From Ensifer adhaerens (GTDB lineage: Bacteria; Pseudomonadota; Alphaproteobacteria; Rhizobiales; Rhizobiaceae), in NCBI RefSeq assembly GCF_000697965.2, contig NZ_CP015881.1:124001-188000 (forward strand): a stretch of 64,000 nucleotides of DNA. The letters run 5' to 3'. Position 1 is the stretch's first letter; every line of letters starts with the position of its first letter. This document shows, piece by piece, positions 42,766-51,594 of this stretch. The position numbers and the translations under genes were made by a program. The notes beneath the pieces are model-generated. The model was not told the DNA's origin and made no database searches. It worked only from the letters and a program-made list of their open reading frames with translations.

Positions 42766-44088
42766 CTACCGCTGGGCTGGCCAGTCCGGGTGATGGCTGT
42801 CGATCACGAACACATGGGTGTGGCGGTGGCCGCTGCCGACGCGCGTCGCACCGGCAAGATGGGGGTGATCGCCCGCCAGCGCATGATGGGTGTGTTCGAT
42901 TTCGTCCGGGTCGGGCGCGGGCCAGAGCCGGGCGGCCGCGGCGACAGCGCCGATGGCGATGAGGCCAAGCGCGATGAAGGTCGTGCCGAGCCCGGCGGTA
43001 GCGCCGAGCCAGCCGGCCAGCGGATAGGTGATCAGCCAGCAGGCATGCGAAAGGGCGAACTGCGCTGCAAAGAGCGCCGGCCGGTCTTCGGGCTGGGCGG
43101 AGCGGCGCAGCAACCGGCCGGACGGCGTCTGGGTCAGCGAGTAGCCGATACCGATGGCGAGCCACAGCGGCAGCAGCGAAGCGAAATTTGGAACGAGGGG
43201 CCCGATGAACAGGCCGGCGACGAGGATCGTCGCCCCGGAAAACATCGCGAAACGGTCAGGCGTCCTGTCGAGCAGGCGCGGCAGCATCAGCGCGGCAATC
43301 ATCGAGCCGCAGCCAAAGGCGGCAAGCGCGATCGCCGTGTCGGTCTGGGTAAGGTCGAAGCCGGCCTGAACCAGCACCACCGTGTTGACGATGACCATCG
43401 AACCCGCCGCCGAGACCGCGAGATTGAGCGCGAGCAGGCCGCGCAGCCGTGGCGTCGAGAGATAAATGCGCAGACCCCGTGTCGTGCGGTCGTAGATACC
43501 GCGCCGTTCCGCAGCCTTCGGGCTTGGCAGCGCGACGGACACGACGAAGGCGGCCGAGGCGAGGAAGCCGATCACCGTGCCGGCAAACAGGTCATGGAAA
43601 CTGACGACGGTAAGCAGTGCCGCAGCGAGCATCGGGCTTGCGACGCTTTCGAGATCATAGGCAAGCCGCGAGAGCGACAGGGCGCGGGTGTATTCCTTTT
43701 CATCCGGCAGCACGTCGGGAATGGTCGCCTGGAAGGTGGGGGTAAAGGCGGCCGAGGCCGACTGCAGCACGAAGATCAGCACATAGACCTGCCAGATCTC
43801 GGTCACGAACGGCAGGAACAGCGCGACGGCGGCGCGCACCAGATCGAGGCTGACGAGCATGGCACGGCGTGGAAGCCGTTCGGCGAAGGCGGCGGCGATC
43901 GGCGCCACGCCGACATAGGCGATCATCTTGATCGCGAGCGCCGTCCCGAGCACCGCGCCCGCTTCGGCGCCGGCCAGATCATAGGCGAGAAGGCCAAGCG
44001 CGACGGTTGCGAGGCCGGTTCCGATCAGCGCGATCACCTGCGCCAGGAACAGGTGGCGATAGGTGCGGTTTGCGAGGATCTGCAGCAT
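42766..44088 (-). CDS. MFS metal exporter with His-rich C-terminus (NreB-like)
   Basis: 440 aa, twelve spans (ILANRTYRHLFLAQVIALIGTGLATVALGLLAYDLAG). The cytoplasmic tail is rich in His (THHALAGDHPH, GHRHTHVF, SHHPDW), as in NreB nickel exporters. It is co-transcribed with an RcnR/CsoR-type sensor 48 bases upstream, supporting metal efflux, most likely nickel or cobalt. Plain drug MFS proteins lack such a tail. The exact metal is inferred. Confidence 0.88.
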   Translation of the reverse strand: MLQILANRTYRHLFLAQVIALIGTGLATVALGLLAYDLAGAEAGAVLGTALAIKMIAYVGVAPIAAAFAERLPRRAMLVSLDLVRAAVALFLPFVTEIWQVYVLIFVLQSASAAFTPTFQATIPDVLPDEKEYTRALSLSRLAYDLESVASPMLAAALLTVVSFHDLFAGTVIGFLASAAFVVSVALPSPKAAERRGIYDRTTRGLRIYLSTPRLRGLLALNLAVSAAGSMVIVNTVVLVQAGFDLTQTDTAIALAAFGCGSMIAALMLPRLLDRTPDRFAMFSGATILVAGLFIGPLVPNFASLLPLWLAIGIGYSLTQTPSGRLLRRSAQPEDRPALFAAQFALSHACWLITYPLAGWLGATAGLGTTFIALGLIAIGAVAAAARLWPAPDPDEIEHTHHALAGDHPHLAGATRVGSGHRHTHVFVIDSHHPDWPAQR

Positions 44089-44136
44089 GATGATTGGGCC
44101 TCGCTCGGTGGCGGTTTGTGGCAGCGGATTTGCTGC

Positions 44137-44412
44137 TCAGAGGTATTTCGTGATCGCCTTGAACTCGTCGATGGAGTGGCGCTGCTCGTGCGGAAGCGCC
44201 CCGATCGTGTCTTCAAGGCAATGGTCCAGGTGATCCTGGATCAGGGTTCGCTTCGCCTGGCTGATCGCCTTCTCCACTGCGTGGAGCTGCTGGGCGATGT
44301 CGAGGCAGGAGCGGCCGCCTTCGATCATGGTGATGACGCTCTTCAGGTGCCCCTCCGCGCGTTTCAGCCGCTTGACGATCTCGGGATGGGTGTCGTGTCT
44401 GTGCTCGCTCAT
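44137..44412 (-). CDS. CsoR/RcnR-family metal-sensing repressor
   Basis: 91 aa all-helical DUF156 protein (HPEIVKRLKRAEGHLKSVITMIEGGRSCLDIAQQL). Potential ligands are His22, Cys36, His61 and Cys65, with extra His at 4, 6, 9 and 64. This H-C-H-C fingerprint is closest to the nickel sensor InrS, while CsoR lacks the first His and RcnR has His at the last place. It should repress itself and the exporter until the metal binds. Confidence 0.93.
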   Translation of the reverse strand: MSEHRHDTHPEIVKRLKRAEGHLKSVITMIEGGRSCLDIAQQLHAVEKAISQAKRTLIQDHLDHCLEDTIGALPHEQRHSIDEFKAITKYL

Positions 44413-44416
44413 ATCA

Positions 44417-44442
44417 ATATCCTATCCCCCTGGATAGGATAT
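44417..44442. promoter_or_regulatory. palindromic metal-sensor operator
   Basis: Arms ATATCCTATCC (44417-44427) and GGATAGGATAT (44432-44442) are perfect complements around CCCT. The C tract flanked by A/T-rich ends is the known form of CsoR/RcnR-family sites. It begins five bases before the sensor start codon. Confidence 0.88.
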
Positions 44443-44637
44443 TTCAAGGGAGTGATTTTCGATGGTTGCTGCGGTGTCCGAAGGCGGGCGTTGTGGCGCC
44501 ATGTATCTGGTCTATCCGGATCCAGATGCGGCGGGACCGGGTGCCCAGCGCCTGGGCGAAATCATCAGGCACGAGGCACGCGCCTGGCGCAATAGTCGTC
44601 CGTCTGCGCGTCTTTCCGGAATGTGCCCGCCGTTGCT

Positions 44638-45096
44638 TTAGGCCAGCCTCTTCGAGAGGCCGCGGCGGCCGCGCTCCATCACCACCCCGTGGTTCCAGCG
44701 AAAGACGGGTCTGAGGATAAAGGAAAGACGGACCATCCAGGGCTTCGTGACTGTCACGATCCAGTCATAGCGAACGCGGCAAGCGCTGCCTTCGCCTTGC
44801 AGGGTCCAGCGGCCGATGCCGTCGAGTTCGCCCAAGGCCCGGCCTTCGATGAAGAGAGGCGGCTCGACTTTGGTGGTCTCCATGTCGAAGACCAGTTCGT
44901 AGGGGAGTGCCGTCGACCAGCGCATGCGCCTGACGGCGCCGACACCATGTTCGTCCCCCTCGTTTAGCAGCGTAACCTGCTTCACCGATGGCCACCACTC
45001 GGGCCAGCGTTCCGGCGTGCTGAGTTCACGCCACACGTCTTCAAGCTGGGAGGCGATCGTCCATTCGGTGACGAGATGAAAGTTGGTCGACGACAT
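44638..45096 (-). CDS. SRPBCC-domain (polyketide cyclase/dehydrase-like) protein
   Basis: 152 aa with the START-like fold (TEWTIASQLEDVWRELSTPERWPEWWPSVKQVTLL; RWTLQGEGSACRVRYDWIVTVTKPW). Likely binds a hydrophobic ligand; function unknown. ATG 45096 is behind GAGGGATCGGCG; 15 extra codons to 45141 are possible but unconserved-looking. Lies alone between a metal-resistance pair and a symporter. Confidence 0.82.
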   Translation of the reverse strand: MSSTNFHLVTEWTIASQLEDVWRELSTPERWPEWWPSVKQVTLLNEGDEHGVGAVRRMRWSTALPYELVFDMETTKVEPPLFIEGRALGELDGIGRWTLQGEGSACRVRYDWIVTVTKPWMVRLSFILRPVFRWNHGVVMERGRRGLSKRLA

Positions 45097-45137
45097 CGCC
45101 GATCCCTCAACAGGCGGAACGCCTGAAGTATAACACG

Positions 45138-45163
45138 GCATGCGGACCTTGCGGCCCGCATGC
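45138..45163 (-). terminator. terminator-like hairpin after the symporter gene
   Basis: GCATGCGG (45138-45145) and CCGCATGC (45156-45163) form an eight-pair GC-rich stem 15 bases beyond the symporter stop. Only a short GTGTTATA follows, so the terminator may be weak or Rho-assisted. Confidence 0.55.
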
Positions 45164-45177
45164 GTCGTTTCACGCCG

Positions 45178-46554
45178 TCAGGCAGCGCGTGCAGCGGCGC
45201 CAAGCGGTTCCAGGTCGTCGAGCACCTTGTCGCCGTTGTAGACGGTCTCGTCGAGAATGCCTTCGCGCTTGGCGACGATCGTCGGCACGAGCGCCTGACC
45301 GGCGACGTTAACCGCCGTGCGGCCCATGTCGAGGATCGGGTCGATGGCGAGCAGCAGGCCGACCCCTTCGAGCGGCAGGCCGAGCGTCGAAAGCGTCAGC
45401 GTCAGCATGACAGTCGCGCCGGTGAGGCCGGCGGTTGCGGCAGAGCCGAGCACCGAGACGAAGACGATCAGCACATATTCCTGGATGCCGAGCGGCAGGC
45501 CGAAGAACTGCGCGATGAAGATCGCCGAGATGGCCGGGTAGATCGCGGCGCAGCCGTCCATCTTGGTGGTGGCGCCGAGCGGCACGGCGAAGGCGGCATA
45601 TTCGCGCGGCACGCCGAGGCTCTTTTCGGTCACTGTTTCGGTAACGGGCAGGGTGCCGACGGAGGAGCGTGAAACGAAGGCGAGCTGGATCGCCGGCCAG
45701 GCGCCGGCAAAGAAGCGCGAGGGCCTCAGGCCGTGGCCGACGAGCAGCGCCGGGTAGACGACAAAGAGCACGATCGCAAGGCCGATATAGACGGCAGCGG
45801 TGTACCAGCCGAGCTGCGCCAGCGTTTCCCAGCCGTACTGGGCAACGGCGCGACCGAGCAGGCCGATCGTGCCGATCGGCGTCAGCCGGATAACCCACCA
45901 GAGGACCTTGCGCACAATCGCGAGAAGCGACTGGTTGAAGGCGAGGAACGGCTTGGCAGCATCGCCCACCTTCAGCGCCGCGGCGCCGACGGCGATCGAA
46001 ACGACGAGGATCTGCAGCACGTTGAAATTGAGCGAGGTGGTGGCACCCGTGTCGGTGACCTTGGTGCTGGCTTCAAGGCCGAGCATGTTGGCGGGCACGA
46101 GGCCCTTCAGGAAATCGAGCCACGAGCCGGAATAGGAGGGGGCCTTGGCAGCTTCCTGCGAAACGGCCGAACCGATGCCCGGCTGAATGATCAGGCCGAG
46201 TGCGATGGCGATGACGACGGCGATGAGAGAGGTGATCGCGAACCAGAGCAGCGTCTGCCACACGAGCTTGGCGGCATTCTGCAGCGTCGCCAGGTTGGCG
46301 ATCGAGGCGACGATGGCGGTAAAGACGAGCGGCGGTACGAGCGCACGCAGAAGCTGGACGAAGATCGAGCCGATCGTCTGCAGGGTGACCGTCAGCCAGT
46401 TGGCATTGCCGCTGGCATCGACGCCCATATTGCGGGCGATGAGGCCGAGCAGCAGGCCGATGACCATGGCCGCCAGGACTTGGAACCCGAAGGAAGCATA
46501 GATCGGCTTTGGTGAGGATTGGGTGGTTGCTTGGGACACGTCTTTCACTCTCAT
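45178..46554 (-). CDS. dicarboxylate/amino acid:cation symporter (DAACS family)
   Basis: 458 aa, eight spans plus two re-entrant loops. Family signatures: QLLRALVPPLVFTAIVASIANL, SRSSVGTLPVTETVTEKSLGVPREYAAFAVPLGATTKMDGCAAIYPAISAIFIAQFFG and GLTGATVMLTLTLSTLGLPLEGVGLLLAIDPILDMGRTAVNV. It takes up glutamate, aspartate or C4-dicarboxylates with H+ or Na+. The SRSSVGTLP variant replaces SSSxxTLP of DctA, so it is not obviously the symbiotic DctA. Confidence 0.94.
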   Translation of the reverse strand: MRVKDVSQATTQSSPKPIYASFGFQVLAAMVIGLLLGLIARNMGVDASGNANWLTVTLQTIGSIFVQLLRALVPPLVFTAIVASIANLATLQNAAKLVWQTLLWFAITSLIAVVIAIALGLIIQPGIGSAVSQEAAKAPSYSGSWLDFLKGLVPANMLGLEASTKVTDTGATTSLNFNVLQILVVSIAVGAAALKVGDAAKPFLAFNQSLLAIVRKVLWWVIRLTPIGTIGLLGRAVAQYGWETLAQLGWYTAAVYIGLAIVLFVVYPALLVGHGLRPSRFFAGAWPAIQLAFVSRSSVGTLPVTETVTEKSLGVPREYAAFAVPLGATTKMDGCAAIYPAISAIFIAQFFGLPLGIQEYVLIVFVSVLGSAATAGLTGATVMLTLTLSTLGLPLEGVGLLLAIDPILDMGRTAVNVAGQALVPTIVAKREGILDETVYNGDKVLDDLEPLGAAARAA

Positions 46555-46936
46555 TGTGTGGCGGCGGCCACATTTTTAGGCAATGGCCGCCGCAAGTGCC
46601 CGAAAAATAGTCGAGTATTCTGGTCGAGATAAGAAAACCTTTGGCTCGAAAACTATTCCAAGTGGAATATTTTCCCGGATCAACCGCGCACTCTCGCTCC
46701 GGCCGGATTGCGCCTGAGGGCGGCGAAGCGGTCATCGATCTCTAAACCGGGCGAACTGACGAAAAACATTTCAATCCCGGCACGTCTCGTTGAAATCCTC
46801 TTTCTCTATAAAATTAGTATATAATGTAACCTGTCTGTCGTGGCCGGAGTTCGCCGCGTGTTGCGGAGCGCCTTGTGCGCTTCGCCCTCGGCAGGGTGAT
46901 CTCCTCGAGTTTAAAGCGAGACAGGAGAGGATTGAG
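46555..46936. other. divergent intergenic region between symporter and monooxygenase
   Basis: 382 bases. The first 150 are rich in inverted GGC/GCC and TATTCCAAGTGGAATA-like AT sequence (46646-46665), a small palindrome that may be a regulator site. Near 46800-46830 an AT-rich block contains TATAAT at 46820-46825, but a properly spaced -35 was not found. Confidence 0.45.
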
Positions 46937-48289
46937 ATGACACGCAAGATCCGGCTTGGAGCCTTTCTTCCCGGCGGCGGGCAGCATATTGCCGCCTGGC
47001 GCCATCCCGACCAGCCAGCCGACGGGGCGACCAGTTTCGAGTTTCACAAGCAGCTGGCGCTGACCGCCGAACGTGGTCTGTTCGATGCCTACTTTCTTGC
47101 CGACGGGCTAGCGATCGGCTTCGGTGGCGCGCGAGAGGGCGGCAATGCCCGTGTTGCCGGCTTCGAACCGGTGACCCTGTTTTCGGCGCTGGCGCCACTC
47201 ACCACCCATCTCGGTTTCATAGCCACCTCGTCGACGACCTATGAGGAACCCTATACGACAGCGCGCAAGTTCGCGTCGCTCGACCTCATTTCCGGCGGTC
47301 GCGCCGGATGGAACGTGGTGACGACCACGGGTGATCCGACCGCCCAGAATTTCAACCGCGACACGCAGCTTCCGCATGCCGAGCGTTACCGGCGCGCCGC
47401 CGAGCATGTCGATGTGGTCAAGAAGCTCTGGGACAGTTTCGAGGACGATACCTTCATCCGCGACAAGCAAACGGGCGTCTTTTTCGATCCGGCGAAGCTG
47501 CACGACACGGATCACCGCGGCGAGCATTTCAAGGTCCGCGGCCCGCTCAACATTTCGCGCTCGCCGCAGGGACATCCCGTCATCGTGCAGGCCGGCCAGT
47601 CCGATGATGGCAGGGGCCTTGCCGCCGCCACTGCGGAGGTGATCTTCACGGCGCACCAGCACATCGAAACGGCGCAGGAATTCTATCGCGATATCAAGGC
47701 CCGCGCCCGGGGCCTGGGCCGCAACCCGGACCACATCCTGGTCATGCCCGGTGTCTCGCCCTTCGTCGGCCGTACGGAAGCCGAGGCGCGGGAGAAATAC
47801 GAACGGCTGACCTCGCTCATCGTCGAGGAGGACGGCATCGGCCTGCTCAACGGCCTGACCGGCGGAACGCTCGATCTCCGTGGTTACGACCTCGACGGGC
47901 CGCTGCCGCCGGCGCCGCCGACCGAGGGCATGAAGAGCCGCCAGGCGCTGATCCGCCAGATCGCCGACGAGAACAACTTCACCATTCGCCAGCTCTACCA
48001 ATGGATCGCGTCGGCGCGCGGCCACTACACGATTGTCGGTACGGCGGGGCAGATCGCCGATACCCTGCAGGAATGGTTCGAGAACGAAGCCGCCGATGGC
48101 TTCAACATCCTGCCGCCATGGTTCCCGACGGCGCTCGACGACTTCGTCGAGCTGGTGATCCCGGAATTGCAGCGTCGCGGCCTGTTCCGCACTGCCTACG
48201 AGGGCAAGACGCTGCGCGAAAACCTCGGCCTGCCCGTTCCCGTCAACCGCTGGACTGCTGCCCGGTCGGCCGTTCAGGCAGCAGAGTGA
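46937..48289 (+). CDS. LLM-class FMN-dependent monooxygenase (NtaA/SnaA/DszA type)
   Basis: 450 aa two-component flavin monooxygenase. Begins TRKIRLGAFLPGGGQHIAAWRHP, with HKQLALTAERGLFDAYFLAD, LDLISGGRAGWNVVTT and the QAGQSDDGRGLAAATAEVIF signatures of this subfamily, which uses FMNH2 from a separate reductase to oxidise C-S or C-N bonds (nitrilotriacetate, dibenzothiophene sulfone, dimethyl sulfide). Followed at once by an SsuCAB-type importer, so an organosulfur substrate is the leading guess. ATG 46937 lies behind AGGAGAGGATTGAG. Confidence 0.92.
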   Translation: MTRKIRLGAFLPGGGQHIAAWRHPDQPADGATSFEFHKQLALTAERGLFDAYFLADGLAIGFGGAREGGNARVAGFEPVTLFSALAPLTTHLGFIATSSTTYEEPYTTARKFASLDLISGGRAGWNVVTTTGDPTAQNFNRDTQLPHAERYRRAAEHVDVVKKLWDSFEDDTFIRDKQTGVFFDPAKLHDTDHRGEHFKVRGPLNISRSPQGHPVIVQAGQSDDGRGLAAATAEVIFTAHQHIETAQEFYRDIKARARGLGRNPDHILVMPGVSPFVGRTEAEAREKYERLTSLIVEEDGIGLLNGLTGGTLDLRGYDLDGPLPPAPPTEGMKSRQALIRQIADENNFTIRQLYQWIASARGHYTIVGTAGQIADTLQEWFENEAADGFNILPPWFPTALDDFVELVIPELQRRGLFRTAYEGKTLRENLGLPVPVNRWTAARSAVQAAE

Positions 48290-48298
48290 GGTGTTGCC

Positions 48299-49183
48299 AT
48301 GTCCTATGAAACCATCAACCCCTCGCTTGCGGCAGGCTTTGCAACGGCGCGCCGTGAGGCTCTTGCCAAGAGTTCCACTTCGCCCGCCGCGCATTCCCGG
48401 CCGAACTCCGTGCCGCGCTGGCGCCGCCTGCTCGGCGCAATCGTCGCCCGCTACGGCCTCGTGCTTACGTTTCTGGCCTTCTGGCAGGTTGCAAGCACCG
48501 TGGGCTGGGTCAACGCGGCGGTGTTTCCGCCGCTCGACGTGATCCTGTCGGCCCTTTGGGACGGCATCGCCGGCGGCGCGCTGCTCGACGACATCGCCAT
48601 CAGCCTGCAGCGGTCGGGCATTGCCTTTGCAGCCGCCGTCGCGGTGGGAATCCCGCTCGGGCTGTTCATGGGCCAGGTCCGGCTTGTCGAACAGGCACTC
48701 GACCCCGTCCTTCAGCTTTTCCGCCAGACCTCGGCCCTGGCGCTCTACCCGGTCTTCATTCTGCTGCTCGGTCTCGGCGAAACGTCGAAGGTCTTCGTGA
48801 TCTTCTGGGCGACGCTCTTTCCGATCCTCCTGTCGACGATCGGTGGGGTCAAGGAGGTCGACAGGAAGCTGATCGAGATGGCTCGCACCTACGGCGCCGG
48901 CTCGCTCGCCGTCTTCCGCCGCGTGGTTCTGCCGGCCTCCGTGCCTGCGATCTTCGTCGGCCTCAGGCTCTCGGCCACGACCGCGTTGCTGCTTCTGATC
49001 GCTGCCGAAATGATCGGAGCGAACAAGGGCATCGGCTTCCAGGTGATGAACGCCCAATACAACTTCCAGATCCCGCTGATGTTTGCATCGATCCTGCTGC
49101 TTGCCCTGCTCGGTCTCGCCGCCAATGCGCTGCTCGTTCTCATCCAACGCAATCTCTGCCGCTGGTCTGCGCCGAACGCCTGA
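48299..49183 (+). CDS. SsuC-type ABC permease (sulfonate/taurine class)
   Basis: 294 aa, six spans. The coupling loop is EMARTYGAGSLAVFRRVVLPASVPAIFVGLRLSATTALLLLIAAEM, the characteristic permease motif of SsuC/TauC. N-terminal 45 residues are a cytoplasmic extension. Nine bases after the monooxygenase stop. Confidence 0.92.
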   Translation: MSYETINPSLAAGFATARREALAKSSTSPAAHSRPNSVPRWRRLLGAIVARYGLVLTFLAFWQVASTVGWVNAAVFPPLDVILSALWDGIAGGALLDDIAISLQRSGIAFAAAVAVGIPLGLFMGQVRLVEQALDPVLQLFRQTSALALYPVFILLLGLGETSKVFVIFWATLFPILLSTIGGVKEVDRKLIEMARTYGAGSLAVFRRVVLPASVPAIFVGLRLSATTALLLLIAAEMIGANKGIGFQVMNAQYNFQIPLMFASILLLALLGLAANALLVLIQRNLCRWSAPNA

Positions 49184-49218
49184 CCGCCTTACCAGTTCCC
49201 CTTCGAAAGGATATCGAG

Positions 49219-50202
49219 ATGACCTTCCACCCCCGCAATCTTCTTCTCTCGGCAGCCGTCACACTTGGCCTTGTTTCACCGGCGGCCGCTGCCGACGCGG
49301 TCACGCTTCGCTATCTCGCCAGCCAAGGCGGTCTGTCGGCACATGAACTCGCGCAGGAACTCGGCTATTTTGATGGAACCGGCATCACGATCGAGAGCGT
49401 CGGCTACGCCACCGGCGGCCCGGCATCACTGATCGCGCTGGCCTCCGGCGACGTCGAGATCGGCAGTGCGGCGACATCGGCCGTGCTGAACTCGATTATC
49501 AGCGGCAACGATTTCGTGGCCGCCTATCCCTCCAACGGCATCAATGACGAAGTGCAGTCGATCTTCTACGTGCTGGAAGACAGCCCGATCAAAAGCATCA
49601 AGGACATCGCCGGCAAGAGCATAGCGGTGAACACGCTCGGTGCGCACCTCGACTATACGATCCGCGAGGCCTTGCACTCTGTCGGCCTGCCGACAGATGC
49701 CGCCAACCAGGTCGTCGTGCCCGGTCCGCAACTGGAACAGGTCCTGCGCTCCGGCCAGGTGGATATCTCGGCCTTCGGCTATTGGCAGACGACCTTCGAG
49801 GGCGCGGCTCGTAAGAATGGTGGTCTGCGCGCGATCTTCGACGACACCGACGTGCTCGGCGAGATCGCCGGCGGCTTCGTCGTGCTCAGACGCGACTTCG
49901 TGAAGGAGCATCCGGAAGCGGCAAAGACCTTCGTGCTGCAGTCGGCCCGCGCGCTCGACTATGCCCGCGAACATCCGCAGGAAACGAAGGACATCCTTGC
50001 CAAGGCCCTGAAAGCCCGCGGGGAAAATCCTGAGATCGCCCAGTACTTCCGCGGCTATGGGGTGCGGGCCGGTGGCCTGCCGGTCGAGCGTGACCTCCAA
50101 TTCTGGATCGACGTGCTGGTGCGCGAAGGCAAGCTCAAGCAGGGCCAACTGGCGCCAAGGGACGTGCTCTTGGCCGTCGACGGCGCAACGGCCAGCAACT
50201 GA
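49219..50202 (+). CDS. SsuA/TauA-type periplasmic binding protein
   Basis: 327 aa with a signal peptide (residues 1-23, NLLLSAAVTLGLVSPAAAADA). Type II binding-protein fold: VTLRYLASQGGLSAHELAQELGYF, LASGDVEIGSAATSAVLNSIISGNDF, IAGKSIAVNTLGAHLDYTIREAL. ATG 49219 is behind GAAAGGATATCGAG; a longer overlap with the permease gene is rejected. Sulfonate or sulfonate-like anions are expected. Confidence 0.93.
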   Translation: MTFHPRNLLLSAAVTLGLVSPAAAADAVTLRYLASQGGLSAHELAQELGYFDGTGITIESVGYATGGPASLIALASGDVEIGSAATSAVLNSIISGNDFVAAYPSNGINDEVQSIFYVLEDSPIKSIKDIAGKSIAVNTLGAHLDYTIREALHSVGLPTDAANQVVVPGPQLEQVLRSGQVDISAFGYWQTTFEGAARKNGGLRAIFDDTDVLGEIAGGFVVLRRDFVKEHPEAAKTFVLQSARALDYAREHPQETKDILAKALKARGENPEIAQYFRGYGVRAGGLPVERDLQFWIDVLVREGKLKQGQLAPRDVLLAVDGATASN

Positions 50203-50211
50203 GGACGTTCC

Positions 50212-50982
50212 ATGAGCGTTACCCAGAACCCTCGCCGGGGAGAGGTGACGATCCGTCACCTCTCCAAGTCCTACCGCCTGAACGGCACGCCCTTGCCTGT
50301 GCTTCGGGATATCAACCTTAATATCCGCTCCGGCGAGACGCTCGCTATCGTCGGCGCCAGCGGTTCGGGCAAGACGACCCTGCTTCGGGTGCTGGCGGGT
50401 CTTGAGGATCCGGATGCCGGAGAGGTGCTGATCGACGGAAAGCTGACGAGAGGTGTCGGCACCGACCGTGCCGTGATCTTCCAGGAGCCGCGGCTCCTGC
50501 CCTGGCTGACGGTGCTCGACAATGTCGGCTTCGGGCTGGAGACGCGTGGTCTTTCCCGTGGGCAGGCACGAGACCGGGCGCGGCGCTACGTGCAACTGGT
50601 CGGCCTGCAACAGTTCGAAGACGCCTATCCGCGGCAATTGTCGGGCGGTATGGCGCAACGCGTCGGCATTGCCCGGGCGCTTGCGGTCCAGCCGGAAATC
50701 CTGCTGCTCGACGAGCCGCTGGGCGCGCTGGACGCCATGACCAAGATCAGCATGCAGCAGGAGTTGGCGCGGATCTGGCGCGACGAGGACGTGACAACCG
50801 TGCTCGTCACCCATGATCTCGAGGAGGCGATCTATCTCGCCGACCGTATCCTCATCCTGCCGCGCGAAAAGGGCGGCGAACCTCGGCTGATCGAGATCGA
50901 CCTGCCGCGGCCGCGCGACCGCAGCGCCAGCGCCTTCGTGCGCCAGCGCGAGGAACTGCTCGGCATCTTCGGACTGCACTAA
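50212..50982 (+). CDS. SsuB/TauB-type ABC ATPase
   Basis: 256 aa. Walker A GASGSGKTT, Q-loop VIFQEPRLLPWLT, signature LSGGMAQRVGIARAL, Walker B ILLLDEPLGALDAMTK, switch VTHDLEEAIYLADR. The LLPWLTVLDNV segment and position identify it as the ATPase of the sulfonate-type importer. Last gene of the operon. Confidence 0.95.
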   Translation: MSVTQNPRRGEVTIRHLSKSYRLNGTPLPVLRDINLNIRSGETLAIVGASGSGKTTLLRVLAGLEDPDAGEVLIDGKLTRGVGTDRAVIFQEPRLLPWLTVLDNVGFGLETRGLSRGQARDRARRYVQLVGLQQFEDAYPRQLSGGMAQRVGIARALAVQPEILLLDEPLGALDAMTKISMQQELARIWRDEDVTTVLVTHDLEEAIYLADRILILPREKGGEPRLIEIDLPRPRDRSASAFVRQREELLGIFGLH

Positions 50983-51095
50983 GGTCGCGTGCGGAACGGT
51001 TGCAGCGATTACGCGTTATTCTCTCTCGACGTTCGCATCCACCGGGGGCGATGCTGCCAGATGGTCGGATGCTCAGCCGAGACAGGAGCAACGCC

Positions 51096-51482
51096 ATGAA
51101 GCTTTCGAACGGAATGTCATTCGCCGCAATCGTTTTTGCCCTTGGCACGGCAACACCGGCGCTCGCCAACGGCTTCTACACCGGCATCGATCCGCACAAT
51201 CCGCCGGGCACCCAGAACCGGGTGCTCTACGGGCAACCCTACTATGTCGAACCCGCGCCCGGCCCGGTCTATGTCGAGCCTGTAGAGCCGCAAGTCTATG
51301 TCGATCCGATGCCGACTGGCAGCATCTATGTCGATCCGTATGTCGATCCGGCGCCGGGTTATGTCTACCGCCCGCCGGCCCGCACGCTGGGTGATGCCCG
51401 CCAGCGCTACACGGGCGAGTATCAGAGCGGCGGACAGGGCGACTACTATCTGGGCGTCGCGCATCCGCCGCAGGTTCCCTGA
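51096..51482 (+). CDS. secreted Pro/Tyr-rich repeat protein (128 aa)
   Basis: Signal peptide at residues 1-25 (MSFAAIVFALGTATPALANG). The mature region has repeated YVEP/YVDP units (PYYVEPAPGPVYVEPVEPQVYVDPMPTGSIYVDPYVDPAPGYVYRPP). No enzyme motif. Low-complexity Tyr-Val-Asp/Glu-Pro repeats suggest an extended periplasmic or surface protein. ATG 51096 has CAGGAGCAACGCC upstream. Confidence 0.75.
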   Translation: MKLSNGMSFAAIVFALGTATPALANGFYTGIDPHNPPGTQNRVLYGQPYYVEPAPGPVYVEPVEPQVYVDPMPTGSIYVDPYVDPAPGYVYRPPARTLGDARQRYTGEYQSGGQGDYYLGVAHPPQVP

Positions 51483-51499
51483 AGAACCGGTTAAGCGAA

Positions 51500-51525
51500 G
51501 GGGCGCGGCAGTACCGCCGCGCTCC
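51500..51525. terminator. GC-rich hairpin between convergent genes
   Basis: GGGGCGCGGC and GCCGCGCTCC flank a short loop, after the secreted-protein gene and before the convergent luciferase-like gene. T tract absent. Two copies of CAGATGCCT follow at 51549 and 51564. Confidence 0.5.
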
Positions 51526-51594
51526 CTGATTCGGCCGGGTGCCTGAATTCAGATGCCTATTTCAGATGCCTGGAGTTTGAGGCGTCGCCTGTCG

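Noticed and set aside
44466..44714. 82-codon plus-strand open frame after the metal operator
   Set aside because: Overlaps the SRPBCC gene in antisense and shows Arg-rich, shadow-like composition.
46790..46825. TTGAAA and TATAAT as a monooxygenase promoter
   Set aside because: The boxes are 24 bases apart, too far for a normal sigma-70 promoter.
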